From: Brachybacterium equifaecis
GTDB taxonomy: Bacteria; Actinomycetota; Actinomycetes; Actinomycetales; Dermabacteraceae
Direction: 5' to 3'
Length of the DNA stretch: 64,000 bases
Assembly: GCF_023509525.1 (NCBI RefSeq)
Contig: NZ_JAKNCJ010000004.1
Span: forward strand, 62,001 to 126,000
The position numbers and the translations under genes were made by a program. Each line of letters opens with the position of its first letter. Within the stretch, counting starts at the first letter, position 1. This document shows, one piece after another, positions 1 to 9,444 of the stretch. Below the pieces are notes generated by a model that was not told the origin of the DNA, did no database searches, and saw only the letters and a program-made list of their open reading frames with translations.

Positions 1-2725
1 CGGCCGGATCCAGGGAGTGCAGGCCCGCCGTGAGACCGAAGTCGGTGCCGTTCTGCATGCGCAGGGCGTCCTCGAGGGTGTCGGCCTGCATGATGCCGAG
101 GATCGGCCCGAAGTACTCGGTGCGGTGGAACTCGCTGCCCTCGGCCACGCCCTCGCGCACGCCCGGGCTCCACAGGCGGCCCGTCCCGTCGAGCTGCTGA
201 GGGCGTGCCAGCCACGCCTCGCCCTCGCCGAGCCGGGTGAGGCCGTCGCGCAGCTTGCCGCTGGGCTCCTCGATGACCGGGCCCACCTGGGCCGTGGGAT
301 CCTCGGGCCAGCCGACGTGCAGGCTGAGGACGGCGTCTGCGAGCTGCGAGGCGAAGCGCCGCGAGCGGGAGACGGAGCCGACGGTGATGACGAGGCTCGC
401 AGCGGAGCACTTCTGCCCCGCGTGGCCGAAGGCGCTCGCGGCGACATCCTTCGCCGCGAGATCGAGATCGGCGTGCGGGGTCACGATGATCGCGTTCTTC
501 CCGGAGGTCTCCGCCTTGATGCGCAGATCCGGTCGCCACGAGGCGAAGAGCGCCGCGGTGTCGTACGCGCCGGTGAGGATCAGCTGGTCCACGCGCGGGT
601 CTGTGATCAGAGCCCGGCCGACCTCGTCCTCCGGCACGTCGATGACCTGCATGAGCCCCTCGGGCACTCCCGCCTCGGCGAGCAGCGCACCGATCATGGC
701 CCCGCAGCGCCGGGCCTGGGGTGCGGGCTTCATGATGACGGCGCTGCCGGTCACCAGGGGTGCGAGCACGCCGCCGGTCGGGATCGCGATGGGGAAGTTC
801 CACGGGGGAGTGACGAGGGTCAGGGAGCGAGGTGTGAGCTGCACATCCGGGATCTGCGCCAGGCGCTCGGCCTGCTCGGCGTAGTAGAGGGCGAAGTCGA
901 TCGCTTCGCTGACCTCGGGATCGCCCTGCTCGAGCGTCTTGCCGGTCTCGGAGGCCATGACCTCCAGCAGCTCGGCGCGGTGCGCGGCATAGACCTGCGC
1001 GACGCGGCGCAGCACCTCGGCGCGCGCGGTCGGAGTGCGCCCTGCCCACTCGCTCTGCGCTGCCAGGGCGCGCTCGATCGCGGATTCGACGCCCTCGCGT
1101 GTGCTCACACGCATCTGCTCGGCCTCCGCCTCGCCGATGCGGGATCCGCGCAGGCGGTGCGTGATCCGCTCGGCCCAGGCCTGGTTCGCCGTCGTCGACA
1201 TGTCCGTGTCAGGGGTGTTGCGGAACGATCCGGGGACGGCCGGAAGGGCGGGGCTGCCGAGCTCGGGCAGGTCGCCCCGAGCCTCGGCTGCGCGGTCCTG
1301 GGTGCGCTGGGTGGGCTCGGACTCCTCGCGCAGTGCGCGCTCCAGGGAGCGGCGGAACCGCTCCTGCTCGCGCTCGAACAGCTGCGCGCTGCGGTCCAGC
1401 TCGAACACGGCCGACATGAAGTTCTCGCTGGAGGCGTTCTCCTCGAGGCGCCGGATGAGATAGGAGACCGCGACGTCGAACTCCTTGGGGGAGACGACCG
1501 GGACGTACAGGCGCATCGAGCCGACGCTCTCGCGCACGACCTCCTGCTGTCCCGGGGCCATGCCGGCGAGCATCTCGAACTCGACCTCGCCCGTCGTCCC
1601 CGAGATCCCGCGCTCCTGCATCACGAGGTGCGCGAAGGCCACGTCGAAGAGGTTGTGGCCCGCGATGCCGAGGTGCACCGCGCGGAGGTGCTCGGGATGC
1701 AGGGAGTCGAGCAGCACGCGCTTGTACTGGGCATCCGCCTCCTCCTTCGTGCGGAAGGGCGCCTGCTCGAGGCCGTGCACGGAGGCGTCCACGCGCTCGA
1801 GAGCGAGGTTCGCACCCTTGACCACGCGCACCTTGATGGGCGCTCCGCCGCGCTGCACGCGGTCGGTCGCGAAGGCGCGCAGGCGGTGCATGGCGCGCAT
1901 GGCGTCGGGGAGGTAGGCCTGGAGGACGATGCCGGCGCGGAGCCCCATCAGCTCCGGGCGGTCCAGCAGGCGCTCGAACACGTCGAGGGTCAGCTCGAGG
2001 TCCCGGAACTCCTCCATGTCCATGTTGAGGAACGTGGGCGTGCTCTGGCGGGCGGCGCTGAGGTACAGGGGCAGCAGCGTCTCGACGACGTGCTCGACGG
2101 TCTCCTCCTTCCCCCACATCGAGAGGTGGTCGACGATCGAGGAGACCTTGATCGAGACGTAGTCGACGTCGGGGCGGGCGACCATGTCCTGCACGCCCTG
2201 GAGGCGCCTGCCTGCCTCCCGGGCCCCGAGCACCGCTTCGCCCAGCAGGTTGATGTTCAGGTCGGTGCCTGCCGCGCGCATGCGGGCCACGGAGCGGGCG
2301 AAGTGCGGGTCGCGCGAGTCGAGGATGAGATGGGAGACCATCCGGCGCATGACGGCCTGGGCGGTGGGGACGACGGCCTGCGGGAGCAGGGGCGCCGCTG
2401 CTCCGCCGAAGCCGATCACCCGGCGCAGCGGCGCGGGGAGGAACGCGGGCGGATCCTGGGCGAGGCGACGCAGCTCCTTCGCAGCGGCGGCCGGATCCTC
2501 GGGGCGGATGACGCGGTCCACGAAGGCGACCGTGAAGTCCAGGCCCTTGGGGTCCTTCAGCAGGTCGGCGAGCAGGGATGCCGCACGGGGAGCGGGGCGC
2601 TGCGCCGCCTCGCGCACCCATTCGCGAACCTGAGCGGAGACCTGCTCGGCGGTCACGGAGGTCGAGAGGGGCCGCTCCTGACCGGCGGAGGGGGCGGCTG
2701 CGGGGTGCTGCGGGGTGGCGGGCAC
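1..2725 (-). CDS. putA: Bifunctional proline dehydrogenase / L-glutamate gamma-semialdehyde dehydrogenase (3' end outside window)
   Basis: Oxidises proline to pyrroline-5-carboxylate with FAD, then to glutamate with NAD+. Reading the minus strand from GTG at 2725 (AGGAG six bases upstream) gives about 908 codons still open at base 1. The N-terminal half (roughly residues 60-480) is a proline dehydrogenase barrel with RRLEENASSENFMS near its end. From about residue 560 an aldehyde dehydrogenase fold follows, with PWNFP, the general-base segment AETSGKNA and the catalytic cysteine in GHAGQKCSAASL (about Cys773). The C-terminus lies beyond the left edge. No DNA-binding N-terminal domain of the enterobacterial PutA type is seen, so autoregulation is not expected. 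A long open frame on the other strand (17-3022) is its shadow. Confidence 0.93.
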   Translation of the reverse strand, partial: MPATPQHPAAAPSAGQERPLSTSVTAEQVSAQVREWVREAAQRPAPRAASLLADLLKDPKGLDFTVAFVDRVIRPEDPAAAAKELRRLAQDPPAFLPAPLRRVIGFGGAAAPLLPQAVVPTAQAVMRRMVSHLILDSRDPHFARSVARMRAAGTDLNINLLGEAVLGAREAGRRLQGVQDMVARPDVDYVSIKVSSIVDHLSMWGKEETVEHVVETLLPLYLSAARQSTPTFLNMDMEEFRDLELTLDVFERLLDRPELMGLRAGIVLQAYLPDAMRAMHRLRAFATDRVQRGGAPIKVRVVKGANLALERVDASVHGLEQAPFRTKEEADAQYKRVLLDSLHPEHLRAVHLGIAGHNLFDVAFAHLVMQERGISGTTGEVEFEMLAGMAPGQQEVVRESVGSMRLYVPVVSPKEFDVAVSYLIRRLEENASSENFMSAVFELDRSAQLFEREQERFRRSLERALREESEPTQRTQDRAAEARGDLPELGSPALPAVPGSFRNTPDTDMSTTANQAWAERITHRLRGSRIGEAEAEQMRVSTREGVESAIERALAAQSEWAGRTPTARAEVLRRVAQVYAAHRAELLEVMASETGKTLEQGDPEVSEAIDFALYYAEQAERLAQIPDVQLTPRSLTLVTPPWNFPIAIPTGGVLAPLVTGSAVIMKPAPQARRCGAMIGALLAEAGVPEGLMQVIDVPEDEVGRALITDPRVDQLILTGAYDTAALFASWRPDLRIKAETSGKNAIIVTPHADLDLAAKDVAASAFGHAGQKCSAASLVITVGSVSRSRRFASQLADAVLSLHVGWPEDPTAQVGPVIEEPSGKLRDGLTRLGEGEAWLARPQQLDGTGRLWSPGVREGVAEGSEFHRTEYFGPILGIMQADTLEDALRMQNGTDFGLTAGLHSLDPA

Positions 2726-3018
2726 GGTGGGCTCCTGGGGTGCTCGATGCTGCGGCGGGACGCCGACGAGGGGTGGCGCGAGCGGCGGGGAGGGCGACGG
2801 CGGCGTCGCAGGGCCCGGCCCGGGGCTCGCCGCTCCACGGTCCCACATCCCTCCAGGGCCTGGAAATCCGGGGCTGTCCGAGTGTCCGGGCGGGCGGAGC
2901 GATCAGACCGCGTCCAGGGGACTCCCAAGTTCTCACGCGGATCGCGTGCCAGGATGCCCCCATCCCGCAGCACTCCACGCTGCCCCCGATCCGATGTGTA
3001 TGAGAGAGGTCAACCGCC

Positions 3019-3627
3019 ATGAAGAAGGTCATTTTCCTGCTCGGCGCGACGCTGGGCTTCTTCCTCGGCTCCCGCATGGGCCGCGGCCCCTACGAGCAGC
3101 TCGAGGCGAAGGCCCGTGAGCTCGCGGACGATCCGAAGGTGCAGGAGACGGCGAAGCAGGCGCAGCAGACCGCCGCGAAGCTCGCCCAGGACGCCGCCGA
3201 GACCGTGAAGGACAAGGCCCCTGAGGTCGCCGACAAGGCCAAGGCCGTGGCGGCGGACGCCGCCGCCGCTGCCAAGGACGCGGCAGGCGCGGCCAAGGAC
3301 AAGGTCGCCGGCGCCTCTGACGCAGCCTCCGCGAAGGCCGACGAGGCCTCCGAGAAGGTCGCCGATGCCGCCGACTCCGCGAAGGCGAAGGCGAAGGACG
3401 CGGCCGACTCCGCGAAGGCCAAGGCGAAGGACGCGGCCGACGAGAAGGGCACCGCCCCTGCGGCCGACACCGACTCCCGCGCCGCCACCCACCTGGGTGA
3501 GGACGAGGACGCCGATCGCTCCGCGAAGGACGCGAAGACGGGCGGGCGCCACGCCTCCTCGGATCGCGCGGGCTCCGACCACGCAGGCGACGCAGAGGTC
3601 AGCGACGGGAAGCCGCTGAGCTCCTGA
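3019..3627 (+). CDS. YtxH-like, Ala/Lys-rich helical protein
   Basis: The first 20 residues (MKKVIFLLGATLGFFLGSRM) form a hydrophobic N-terminal segment with a glycine-rich pattern, like YtxH-type general stress proteins; the segment probably anchors the protein in the membrane. Residues 30-150 are almost entirely A, K, D, E and T and read as a long amphipathic helix or LEA-like repeat. An 11-residue unit, ADSAKAKAKDA, is repeated in tandem at about residues 117-138. The last 50 residues are polar and disordered-looking. A purine-rich SD (GAGAGAGG) lies about 10 bases before the ATG. The gene stands alone and is followed by a very strong terminator. Function unknown; stress or envelope protection is only a family-level guess. 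Confidence 0.8.
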   Translation: MKKVIFLLGATLGFFLGSRMGRGPYEQLEAKARELADDPKVQETAKQAQQTAAKLAQDAAETVKDKAPEVADKAKAVAADAAAAAKDAAGAAKDKVAGASDAASAKADEASEKVADAADSAKAKAKDAADSAKAKAKDAADEKGTAPAADTDSRAATHLGEDEDADRSAKDAKTGGRHASSDRAGSDHAGDAEVSDGKPLSS

Positions 3628-3642
3628 CGCCGGCTCGATCAC

Positions 3643-3698
3643 GAAGAGCCCCGGCCTCCTGTCCCGCTCGCCAGCGGGACAGGAGGCCGGGGCTCTTC
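3643..3698. terminator. Perfect 26-bp hairpin terminator
   Basis: The left arm at 3643-3668 pairs perfectly with 3673-3698 around a 4-base loop (CGCC). It lies between convergent genes (the YtxH-like gene and tdk), so it probably stops transcription from both sides. It lacks a T-tract, as is usual in high-GC actinobacteria. Confidence 0.85.
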
Positions 3699-3750
3699 GC
3701 ACGCAGGCGAGGCCGGACCCTAGGATCCGCCTCGCAGCCCATCCGGGGAC

Positions 3751-4362
3751 TCAGCCGAGGACGCGCACCCCGGCCTTCTCCTGCTCCCGCAGGAAGCAGG
3801 CGGCGCACAGCGATTCGTACAGGACCTCCGCGCCGTCCTCGATGGCGACCTGGTCGCCGTGGAAGACGGGTGCGCCGTCCACCGTGCGGCAGTTGAACTC
3901 CGCCTGCGATCCGCAGCGGCACATCGTCGGCAGCTTCTCGAAGTTGTCCGCGAGCTCGAACAGCCGGCGGCTGCCGGGGAACTCGTGGGTGAGGAAATCC
4001 GTGCGCAGGCCGTAGCAGATCACGGAGATGCCGTCGACCTTCGCGACGAGCAGGAGCTGATCGATCTGGGCGGGCTCCAGGAACTGGGACTCGTCCACCA
4101 GGATGCAGGCCACGCGCGCCGGGGCCGCGGCCTCGACCGCCTGGAGGATCCGTCGGCGCAGATCCTCCCCGGGGGCGACCATGACATCCACGCGGCGGCG
4201 GGCGCCGCCGCGGGCGACCACCCAGTCCTCGCCCTTGGTGTCGATCGACGGCTTCACGGTCAGCGTCGCGAGCCCCCGCTCCGCGTAGTTGAACGCGGTC
4301 TTGATGAGGGTGTCGGACTTCCCCGAGTTCATCGCCCCGTACTTGAAATGCAGCTTGGCCAT
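3751..4362 (-). CDS. tdk: Thymidine kinase (type II)
   Basis: Phosphorylates thymidine to dTMP in the salvage pathway; cytoplasmic. The 203-residue protein has the Walker A motif GAMNSGKS at residues 9-16, the Walker B/catalytic glutamate region LVDESQFL, the lasso-loop region with CRCG and a CAAC pair that together supply four cysteines for the structural zinc, and the substrate-binding FRTDF-equivalent LRTDF. Length and order match the bacterial TK family. It stands alone, convergent with the YtxH-like gene and divergent from the TIM-barrel gene. Confidence 0.96.
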   Translation of the reverse strand: MAKLHFKYGAMNSGKSDTLIKTAFNYAERGLATLTVKPSIDTKGEDWVVARGGARRRVDVMVAPGEDLRRRILQAVEAAAPARVACILVDESQFLEPAQIDQLLLVAKVDGISVICYGLRTDFLTHEFPGSRRLFELADNFEKLPTMCRCGSQAEFNCRTVDGAPVFHGDQVAIEDGAEVLYESLCAACFLREQEKAGVRVLG

Positions 4363-4490
4363 CGTGCCTCTCCGTGGATCGCTCCGGGGAAGTCTACGGT
4401 CGCCCCGCGCTGCGGCCAGGTTTCCAGCAGGAGCCCGGCGGATACTGGCGCGGTCCGATCCGTCCCCGTCCGAGAGGTCGTCAGCCCGCC

Positions 4491-5516
4491 ATGAGCACAG
4501 AGAGCACCCCCAGCCCCGCCCGCCGCGCCGGCGCCGCGCAGCGCGTGCCGCTCACCCGCGCGAACCAGGCCAAGCGCACCGGGCGCCTGAGCCTGTCCGA
4601 GCGGCTCAGCGCGGGCGATCCCCTCAGCGAGCAGGCCCCCGCGCGGCGCATCCCCGTGGGCCTCTCCACCTCGTCGGTCTTCCCCCTCGGGGTCGAGGAC
4701 TGCTTCCGCCTGGCCTCCCACATCGGCTACGACGGCGTGGAGGTGATGGTCTCGGTCGACACCTCGAGCCGCGATCCGAAGCTGCTGAGCGACTTCGCGC
4801 GCGAGTACGGGCAGCCGATCCTGTCGCTGCACGCCCCCACGCTCTTCTTCCTCCAGTTCGTGTGGGGGAGGGACCCGTGGACCAAGCTCGAGCGCACCGT
4901 GCAGATGGCGATCGACGTCGGCTGCCCGACGGTCGTGGCCCACCCGCCGTTCCGCTGGCAGGGCGCCTATGCCCGCGAGTTCGTCGAGGGCGTGGCGGCG
5001 CTCGAGGCGCAGTACGGCGTGGCGATCGCGGTGGAGAACATGTACCCGTGGCGCCTCGGCGTGCGCGAGGCGATGATCTATCTGCCCGATCACGATCCGA
5101 CCGACGAGGAATACGCGCACGTCACCGTGGATCTGTCGCACGCGGCGACCGCGGGCGACGATGCGCTCGCGATGATCGATCGTCTCGGCGATCGCCTGGC
5201 CCACCTCCACCTGGCCGACGGGCGCGGGCGCTCCACCAAGGACGAGCATCTGCCGCCGGGAGAGGGGAGCCAGCCCTGCGCCGAGGCGCTCCGGCGCCTG
5301 GCGAACCGCGGCTGGACCGGCTCCGTGCTGCTGGAGATCTCCACTCGGGGCGGCGGTCGCGGGCGCCCCACCTACCGGGAGGATGTGCTGCGCCAGAGCC
5401 TCCTCTTCGCGCGTCATAACCTCGGCCATCACCTCGATGAGGATCTCCTGCGCAGCGGCACCGGAGCGGTGCCTGCCTCGGAGCTCGACGCCGAGGTCGA
5501 CTCCGACGCGCTCTGA
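4491..5516 (+). CDS. Sugar phosphate isomerase/epimerase-like TIM-barrel protein
   Basis: The protein has 341 residues. A polar tail of about 50 residues precedes an AP-endonuclease-2/xylose-isomerase-like barrel. Candidate metal ligands are seen in HAPTLFF, VVAHPPF, IAVENMYP (Glu), VDLSHA and HLHLADG (His-x-His-x-x-Asp), and the final strand carries VLLEIST. The ATG at 4491 is preferred because it is the first in-frame ATG downstream of the tdk promoter region and gives a normal family length; longer in-frame readings exist. It lies just upstream of oleA in the same direction with a gap of 197 bp, so it may or may not share the olefin transcript. Substrate unknown. Confidence 0.8.
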   Translation: MSTESTPSPARRAGAAQRVPLTRANQAKRTGRLSLSERLSAGDPLSEQAPARRIPVGLSTSSVFPLGVEDCFRLASHIGYDGVEVMVSVDTSSRDPKLLSDFAREYGQPILSLHAPTLFFLQFVWGRDPWTKLERTVQMAIDVGCPTVVAHPPFRWQGAYAREFVEGVAALEAQYGVAIAVENMYPWRLGVREAMIYLPDHDPTDEEYAHVTVDLSHAATAGDDALAMIDRLGDRLAHLHLADGRGRSTKDEHLPPGEGSQPCAEALRRLANRGWTGSVLLEISTRGGGRGRPTYREDVLRQSLLFARHNLGHHLDEDLLRSGTGAVPASELDAEVDSDAL

Positions 5517-5713
5517 GCGGATCCGACGGCTCGACGAGCCCGCCCGCGCGGACCGGGCCCGTGGTGCGCGCCACGGGCCGAGCGTCCCCCCAGGCGAGGG
5601 GTGGGACAATGAGGGATCGCGCCCCCGCCCGCGCCGGGGCGCGCATCATCGCCGCGGCCCGCTGAGGCAGGCGGACCAGGCGGGAGAGACCACGACTTGC
5701 GAGGTTCAGCAGT

Positions 5714-6742
5714 TTGAACGAGAACACATCCATCGTCCACGCGAACGCCGCGCTGCTCGCGGTGGAGGCGACCGAGGCGCAGGTGCCCGTCTCCTCCGAC
5801 GAGATCGACGACATGCTCTCGCCGGCGCGCCGGCGGCTGCGCCTGCCCCAGGGCGTGCTGCAGCGCGTGGCGGGCGTCTACGAGCGGCGCTGGTGGCGCG
5901 ACCCCGAGAACGGATGGCGCCAGGGCATCGTGCTCGCCGCCGAGCGCGCGATGGCGCGCGCCGGCATCACCCGTGACCAGGTGGGACTGCTGATCAACGC
6001 CTCGGTGAGCCGCCAGCACCTCGAGCCCGCGGTCTCGACCTCCGTGCACCACGCCCTCGGGCTGCCGCGCTCCTGCATGAACTTCGACATCACCAACGCA
6101 TGCCTCGGATTCGTCAACGCGATGACCGTGGCCGCGGGCATGATCGACTCCGGCCAGGTGAAGTACGCGCTGATCGTCGGCGCGGAGGACATCGAGGAGG
6201 TGCAGCGGCGCACCATCGACCGCCTGAACTCGAAGGACGCCACGCGCGCCGACTTCAACAACCAGTTCGCCGCGCTCACCCTCGGCTCCGGCGCGGCCGC
6301 CGCGGTGCTCGGCCCGGCCGATCTCCACCCCTTGGGCCACCGCATCACGAACACCCAGGCGCGCGCCGGCACCGAGCACCACGAGCTGTGCATCGGCGAC
6401 ATGGACGACATGCGCACCGACAGCCAGGGACTCCTGGAGAACGGCATCTCGCTGATCCTGGACACCTGGCGGGGCGCGAACGCCGCCGGCCGCGACTACC
6501 GCAGCATCGAGCACGTGATCCCGCATCAGGTCTCGATGGTCTACACGCAGAACTTCTCGAAGATCACGGGCGTGGGCATGGAGCGCATCCCGGTGACCTT
6601 CCCCGACTGGGGGAACGTCGCCGCGGAGGCCGTGCCCATGACCCTCGCCAAGCACCAGGAAAACGTGAAGCCCGGGGAGCGCGTGCTCCTCATGGGCGTC
6701 GGCTCCGGACTCAACACCGCAATGATGGAGGTGCTCTGGTGA
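5714..6742 (+). CDS. oleA: OleA: acyl-CoA condensing thiolase of olefin synthesis
   Basis: Joins two fatty acyl-CoAs head to head to a 2-alkyl-3-ketoacid, the first step of long-chain olefin synthesis. The 342 residues follow the FabH/OleA thiolase fold: nucleophile Cys130 in ITNACLG, His271 in VIPHQVS and Asn301 in PDWGNV. Glu104 sits 26 residues before the cysteine, the same spacing as the diagnostic Glu117/Cys143 pair of Xanthomonas OleA, which separates OleA from FabH. The start is TTG with GAGG nine bases upstream; no ATG or GTG lies closer to the conserved N-terminus. The stop overlaps the GTG of oleBC, so translation is coupled. Confidence 0.92.
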   Translation: MNENTSIVHANAALLAVEATEAQVPVSSDEIDDMLSPARRRLRLPQGVLQRVAGVYERRWWRDPENGWRQGIVLAAERAMARAGITRDQVGLLINASVSRQHLEPAVSTSVHHALGLPRSCMNFDITNACLGFVNAMTVAAGMIDSGQVKYALIVGAEDIEEVQRRTIDRLNSKDATRADFNNQFAALTLGSGAAAAVLGPADLHPLGHRITNTQARAGTEHHELCIGDMDDMRTDSQGLLENGISLILDTWRGANAAGRDYRSIEHVIPHQVSMVYTQNFSKITGVGMERIPVTFPDWGNVAAEAVPMTLAKHQENVKPGERVLLMGVGSGLNTAMMEVLW

Positions 6743-9444
6743 GCCCTGTGAAGAGCTACCGCGGCGCGGCCGCCCAGATCCCCGATCTGCCCGGGGTCGA
6801 CCCGCGGCTCTCCCGCCTCGTCGAGGCGCGGGACCACACGGGGGAGACCCGCACCTGGCACCTGCTGGACTCCGGTCCGCTGCTGGCCGAGCGCGGGATC
6901 ACCCCGCGCGGGACCCTGCTGGCCGTCCACGGCAACCCGACTTTCTCGTTCCTCTACCGATCTCTTGTGCGGGGCGACATCCCCTGGCGCGTGATCGCAG
7001 TCGATCAGCTCGAGATGGGCTGGTCCGAGCGCACGGGCGTCACCCGCCACCTGCAGGACCGGATCACGGATCTCTCCCTCCTCACCGATGCCCTGTCGCT
7101 GCGGGGCCCCGTGGTGACGGTCGGCCACGACTGGGGCGGCATCGTCTCGGTGGGCTGGGCGCTCGACAACCGCCATGACGTGATCGGCATGGTGCTGACG
7201 AACACCGGCATCCACCAGGAGCTCACCGAGTCCCTCCCGCGCGCGCTGCAGTTCGCGACGACGCCCGCCGTGCTGCCGCTGACGACGTCCCTCACGGACG
7301 CCTTCATCCGCACGACGCTCGCGATCTCCGATCCGGCGCCGCCCGCCGAGGTCCAGGCCGCGTACCTCGCGCCCTACCGCACGGTCGGCCGGCGCAAGGG
7401 AGTCGAGGCCTTCGTCGCCGACATCCCCGCGAACGCCGGCCATCCGAGCCGCAGCACCCTGGAGCGTCTCGCCGACGGCATCACCGGGCTCTCGGTGCCG
7501 ACGCTGTTCGCCTGGGGCCCGAAGGACATCACCTTCTCGGACAGGTTCCTGCGAGACCTCATCGCGCGCGTCCCGCACGCCGACGTCCACCGCTTCGAGG
7601 GCGCCTCGCACCTGGTCTGGGAGGACGCCGACACCGCCGGTCTCGTCGCCGACTGGCTCGAGGACACCTTCGGCGAGGATCCGTCCTCCGCACCGCGGGC
7701 GACCGACGCGGCCGCCCCGCCGCAGGCGCGCCCCTCGGTCTCCTCCTTCGCGCAGCAGGCGCCGCAGATGCACCTCGCGCAGGCGATCCTCGATCGCGCT
7801 GCTGACCCCGCGACCCGTCGGCGCAGCGCCGTGGTCGAGATGGGCAAGGGCGCCGATGGCGCGCCGCGGGAGATCAGCTGGGAGCTGCTCGCCGCTCGGG
7901 TCGAGGACCTCGCCGCCGGCATGCTCGCCCACGGCATCATGCCCGGGGACCGGGTCAGCATCCTCGTCACCCCCGGCGCCGACCTCACCGCCGTGCTGTA
8001 CGCGTGCCTGCGCATCGGCGCGGTCGCGGTGATCGCGGACGCCGGGCTCGGGGTCGACGGTCTCACGCGCGCCGTGATCGGCTCGCATGCCGACTGGATC
8101 ATCGGCCTGGAGAAGGCGCTGCTCGCCGCGCGCGCCCTGGGCTGGCCCGGCACCCGCATCAGCGTCCAGCAGCTTCCGACCCTGGATCGCGCCGCCCTCG
8201 GGGTCGACACCTCGATCGCCGAGCTCGCCGCCCAGGGCCGCCAGATGCGCACCCTCGGCGCGCCGCTCGACGCCCCCTGGCCCGACCCGGACGCCGACGC
8301 CGCGGTGCTGTTCACCTCCGGCTCCACCGGCCCCGCGAAGGGCGCCGTGCTCACCCACCGCCAAATGGGTGCGATGTTCAGCGCGGTGGGGGAGACCCTC
8401 GAGCTGCAGGCCGATCGCGGTCTCGTCGCCGGGTTCGCGCCGTTCGCGCTGCTCGGCCCCGCTCTCGGCGCGCCCTCGGTCGTCCCCGATATGGACATCA
8501 CGCGCCCCGGAGAGCTCACCGCCCGGGCGCTGGCCGACGCGGTCGACGCGCTGGGCTCGCCCGCCGTGTTCACCGCTCCCGCGGCGCTGCGCAACATCAT
8601 CGACACCGCCGGAGACCTCGACGATCGCCAGCGCGCCGCGCTCGCGCGCGTTCCGAGCTTCTTCTCCGCCGGCGCGCCGATCCCGGCGCCGCTGCTGCGA
8701 GGGCTCGCCCCGGTGATGCCGTCGGCGCGCGCCCTCACCCCGTACGGGATGACCGAGTGCCTGGTCGTCGCCGCGATCGACCTCGAGGGCATCGAGGCCG
8801 CAGGGGAGGGCCCCGGGGTCTGCGTCGGCCGCCCCGTCGCGCGCACCGAAGTCGCCATCGCCGCGATGGACGCCGACGGCACCACGAGCGGGGACATCAC
8901 CACCGAGCCGGGTGTCACGGGAGAGATCCTCGTGCGCGCCCCGCAGGTCCGGGACCGCTACCTCATGCTCTGGGCGACGACCCGCACCGCGAGCCGCTTC
9001 GAGGGCTGGCATGCCACGGGCGATGTCGGCCATCTCGATTCCGAGGGCCGCCTGTGGGTGGAGGGCCGCTCCGCGCACGTCCTCGCCACCGCGCAGGGCC
9101 TCCTCACTCCGGTGCAGGTCGAGAGCGCCGCGGAGTCCGTGCCGTCCGTGCGCCGCTCCGGCGCCGCGGCCGTCGGCCCGCGGGGGACGCAGCAGGTCGT
9201 CGTCTTCGTCGAGCTGACCGACACCTACCGCCCCGGCCCGGCAGGCACCCCGCGCGCAGCGGACGTGCCCCTGACGGAGGCTGTGCGGCGCGCCGTGCGC
9301 GACCAGACGGGAGCCGATGTCGCGGCGGTCTTCACCACCACCGCGCTGCCCACCGACATCCGCCACAACTCGAAGATCGACCGCGCTGCGCTGTCGGCCT
9401 GGGCGGAGGAGACCCTGCAGGGACGGAAGGCGCGCGCGCTGTGA
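6739..9444 (+). CDS. oleBC: OleBC fusion: beta-lactone decarboxylase plus beta-lactone synthetase
   Basis: A 901-residue fusion. Residues 1-310 are an alpha/beta hydrolase of the haloalkane-dehalogenase type (OleB), with HGNP at 64-67, nucleophile Asp131 in GHDWGG and a late GASHLVWED histidine. It removes CO2 from the beta-lactone to give the cis-olefin. A proline/alanine-rich linker at 310-340 leads to an adenylate-forming domain (OleC, about 345-901), with FTSGSTGPAKG near 525 and YGMTE, which closes the beta-hydroxyacid to the beta-lactone. Fused OleBC is known from actinobacteria such as Micrococcus. The GTG overlaps the oleA stop and the TGA overlaps the oleD GTG, so stoichiometry is probably set by coupling. 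Confidence 0.93.
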   Translation: MSPVKSYRGAAAQIPDLPGVDPRLSRLVEARDHTGETRTWHLLDSGPLLAERGITPRGTLLAVHGNPTFSFLYRSLVRGDIPWRVIAVDQLEMGWSERTGVTRHLQDRITDLSLLTDALSLRGPVVTVGHDWGGIVSVGWALDNRHDVIGMVLTNTGIHQELTESLPRALQFATTPAVLPLTTSLTDAFIRTTLAISDPAPPAEVQAAYLAPYRTVGRRKGVEAFVADIPANAGHPSRSTLERLADGITGLSVPTLFAWGPKDITFSDRFLRDLIARVPHADVHRFEGASHLVWEDADTAGLVADWLEDTFGEDPSSAPRATDAAAPPQARPSVSSFAQQAPQMHLAQAILDRAADPATRRRSAVVEMGKGADGAPREISWELLAARVEDLAAGMLAHGIMPGDRVSILVTPGADLTAVLYACLRIGAVAVIADAGLGVDGLTRAVIGSHADWIIGLEKALLAARALGWPGTRISVQQLPTLDRAALGVDTSIAELAAQGRQMRTLGAPLDAPWPDPDADAAVLFTSGSTGPAKGAVLTHRQMGAMFSAVGETLELQADRGLVAGFAPFALLGPALGAPSVVPDMDITRPGELTARALADAVDALGSPAVFTAPAALRNIIDTAGDLDDRQRAALARVPSFFSAGAPIPAPLLRGLAPVMPSARALTPYGMTECLVVAAIDLEGIEAAGEGPGVCVGRPVARTEVAIAAMDADGTTSGDITTEPGVTGEILVRAPQVRDRYLMLWATTRTASRFEGWHATGDVGHLDSEGRLWVEGRSAHVLATAQGLLTPVQVESAAESVPSVRRSGAAAVGPRGTQQVVVFVELTDTYRPGPAGTPRAADVPLTEAVRRAVRDQTGADVAAVFTTTALPTDIRHNSKIDRAALSAWAEETLQGRKARAL

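Noticed and set aside
17-3022. Very long plus-strand open frame (over 1000 codons)
   Set aside because: It is the antisense shadow of putA; its translation is low-complexity R/G/A/H-rich and the minus strand carries ProDH and ALDH motifs.
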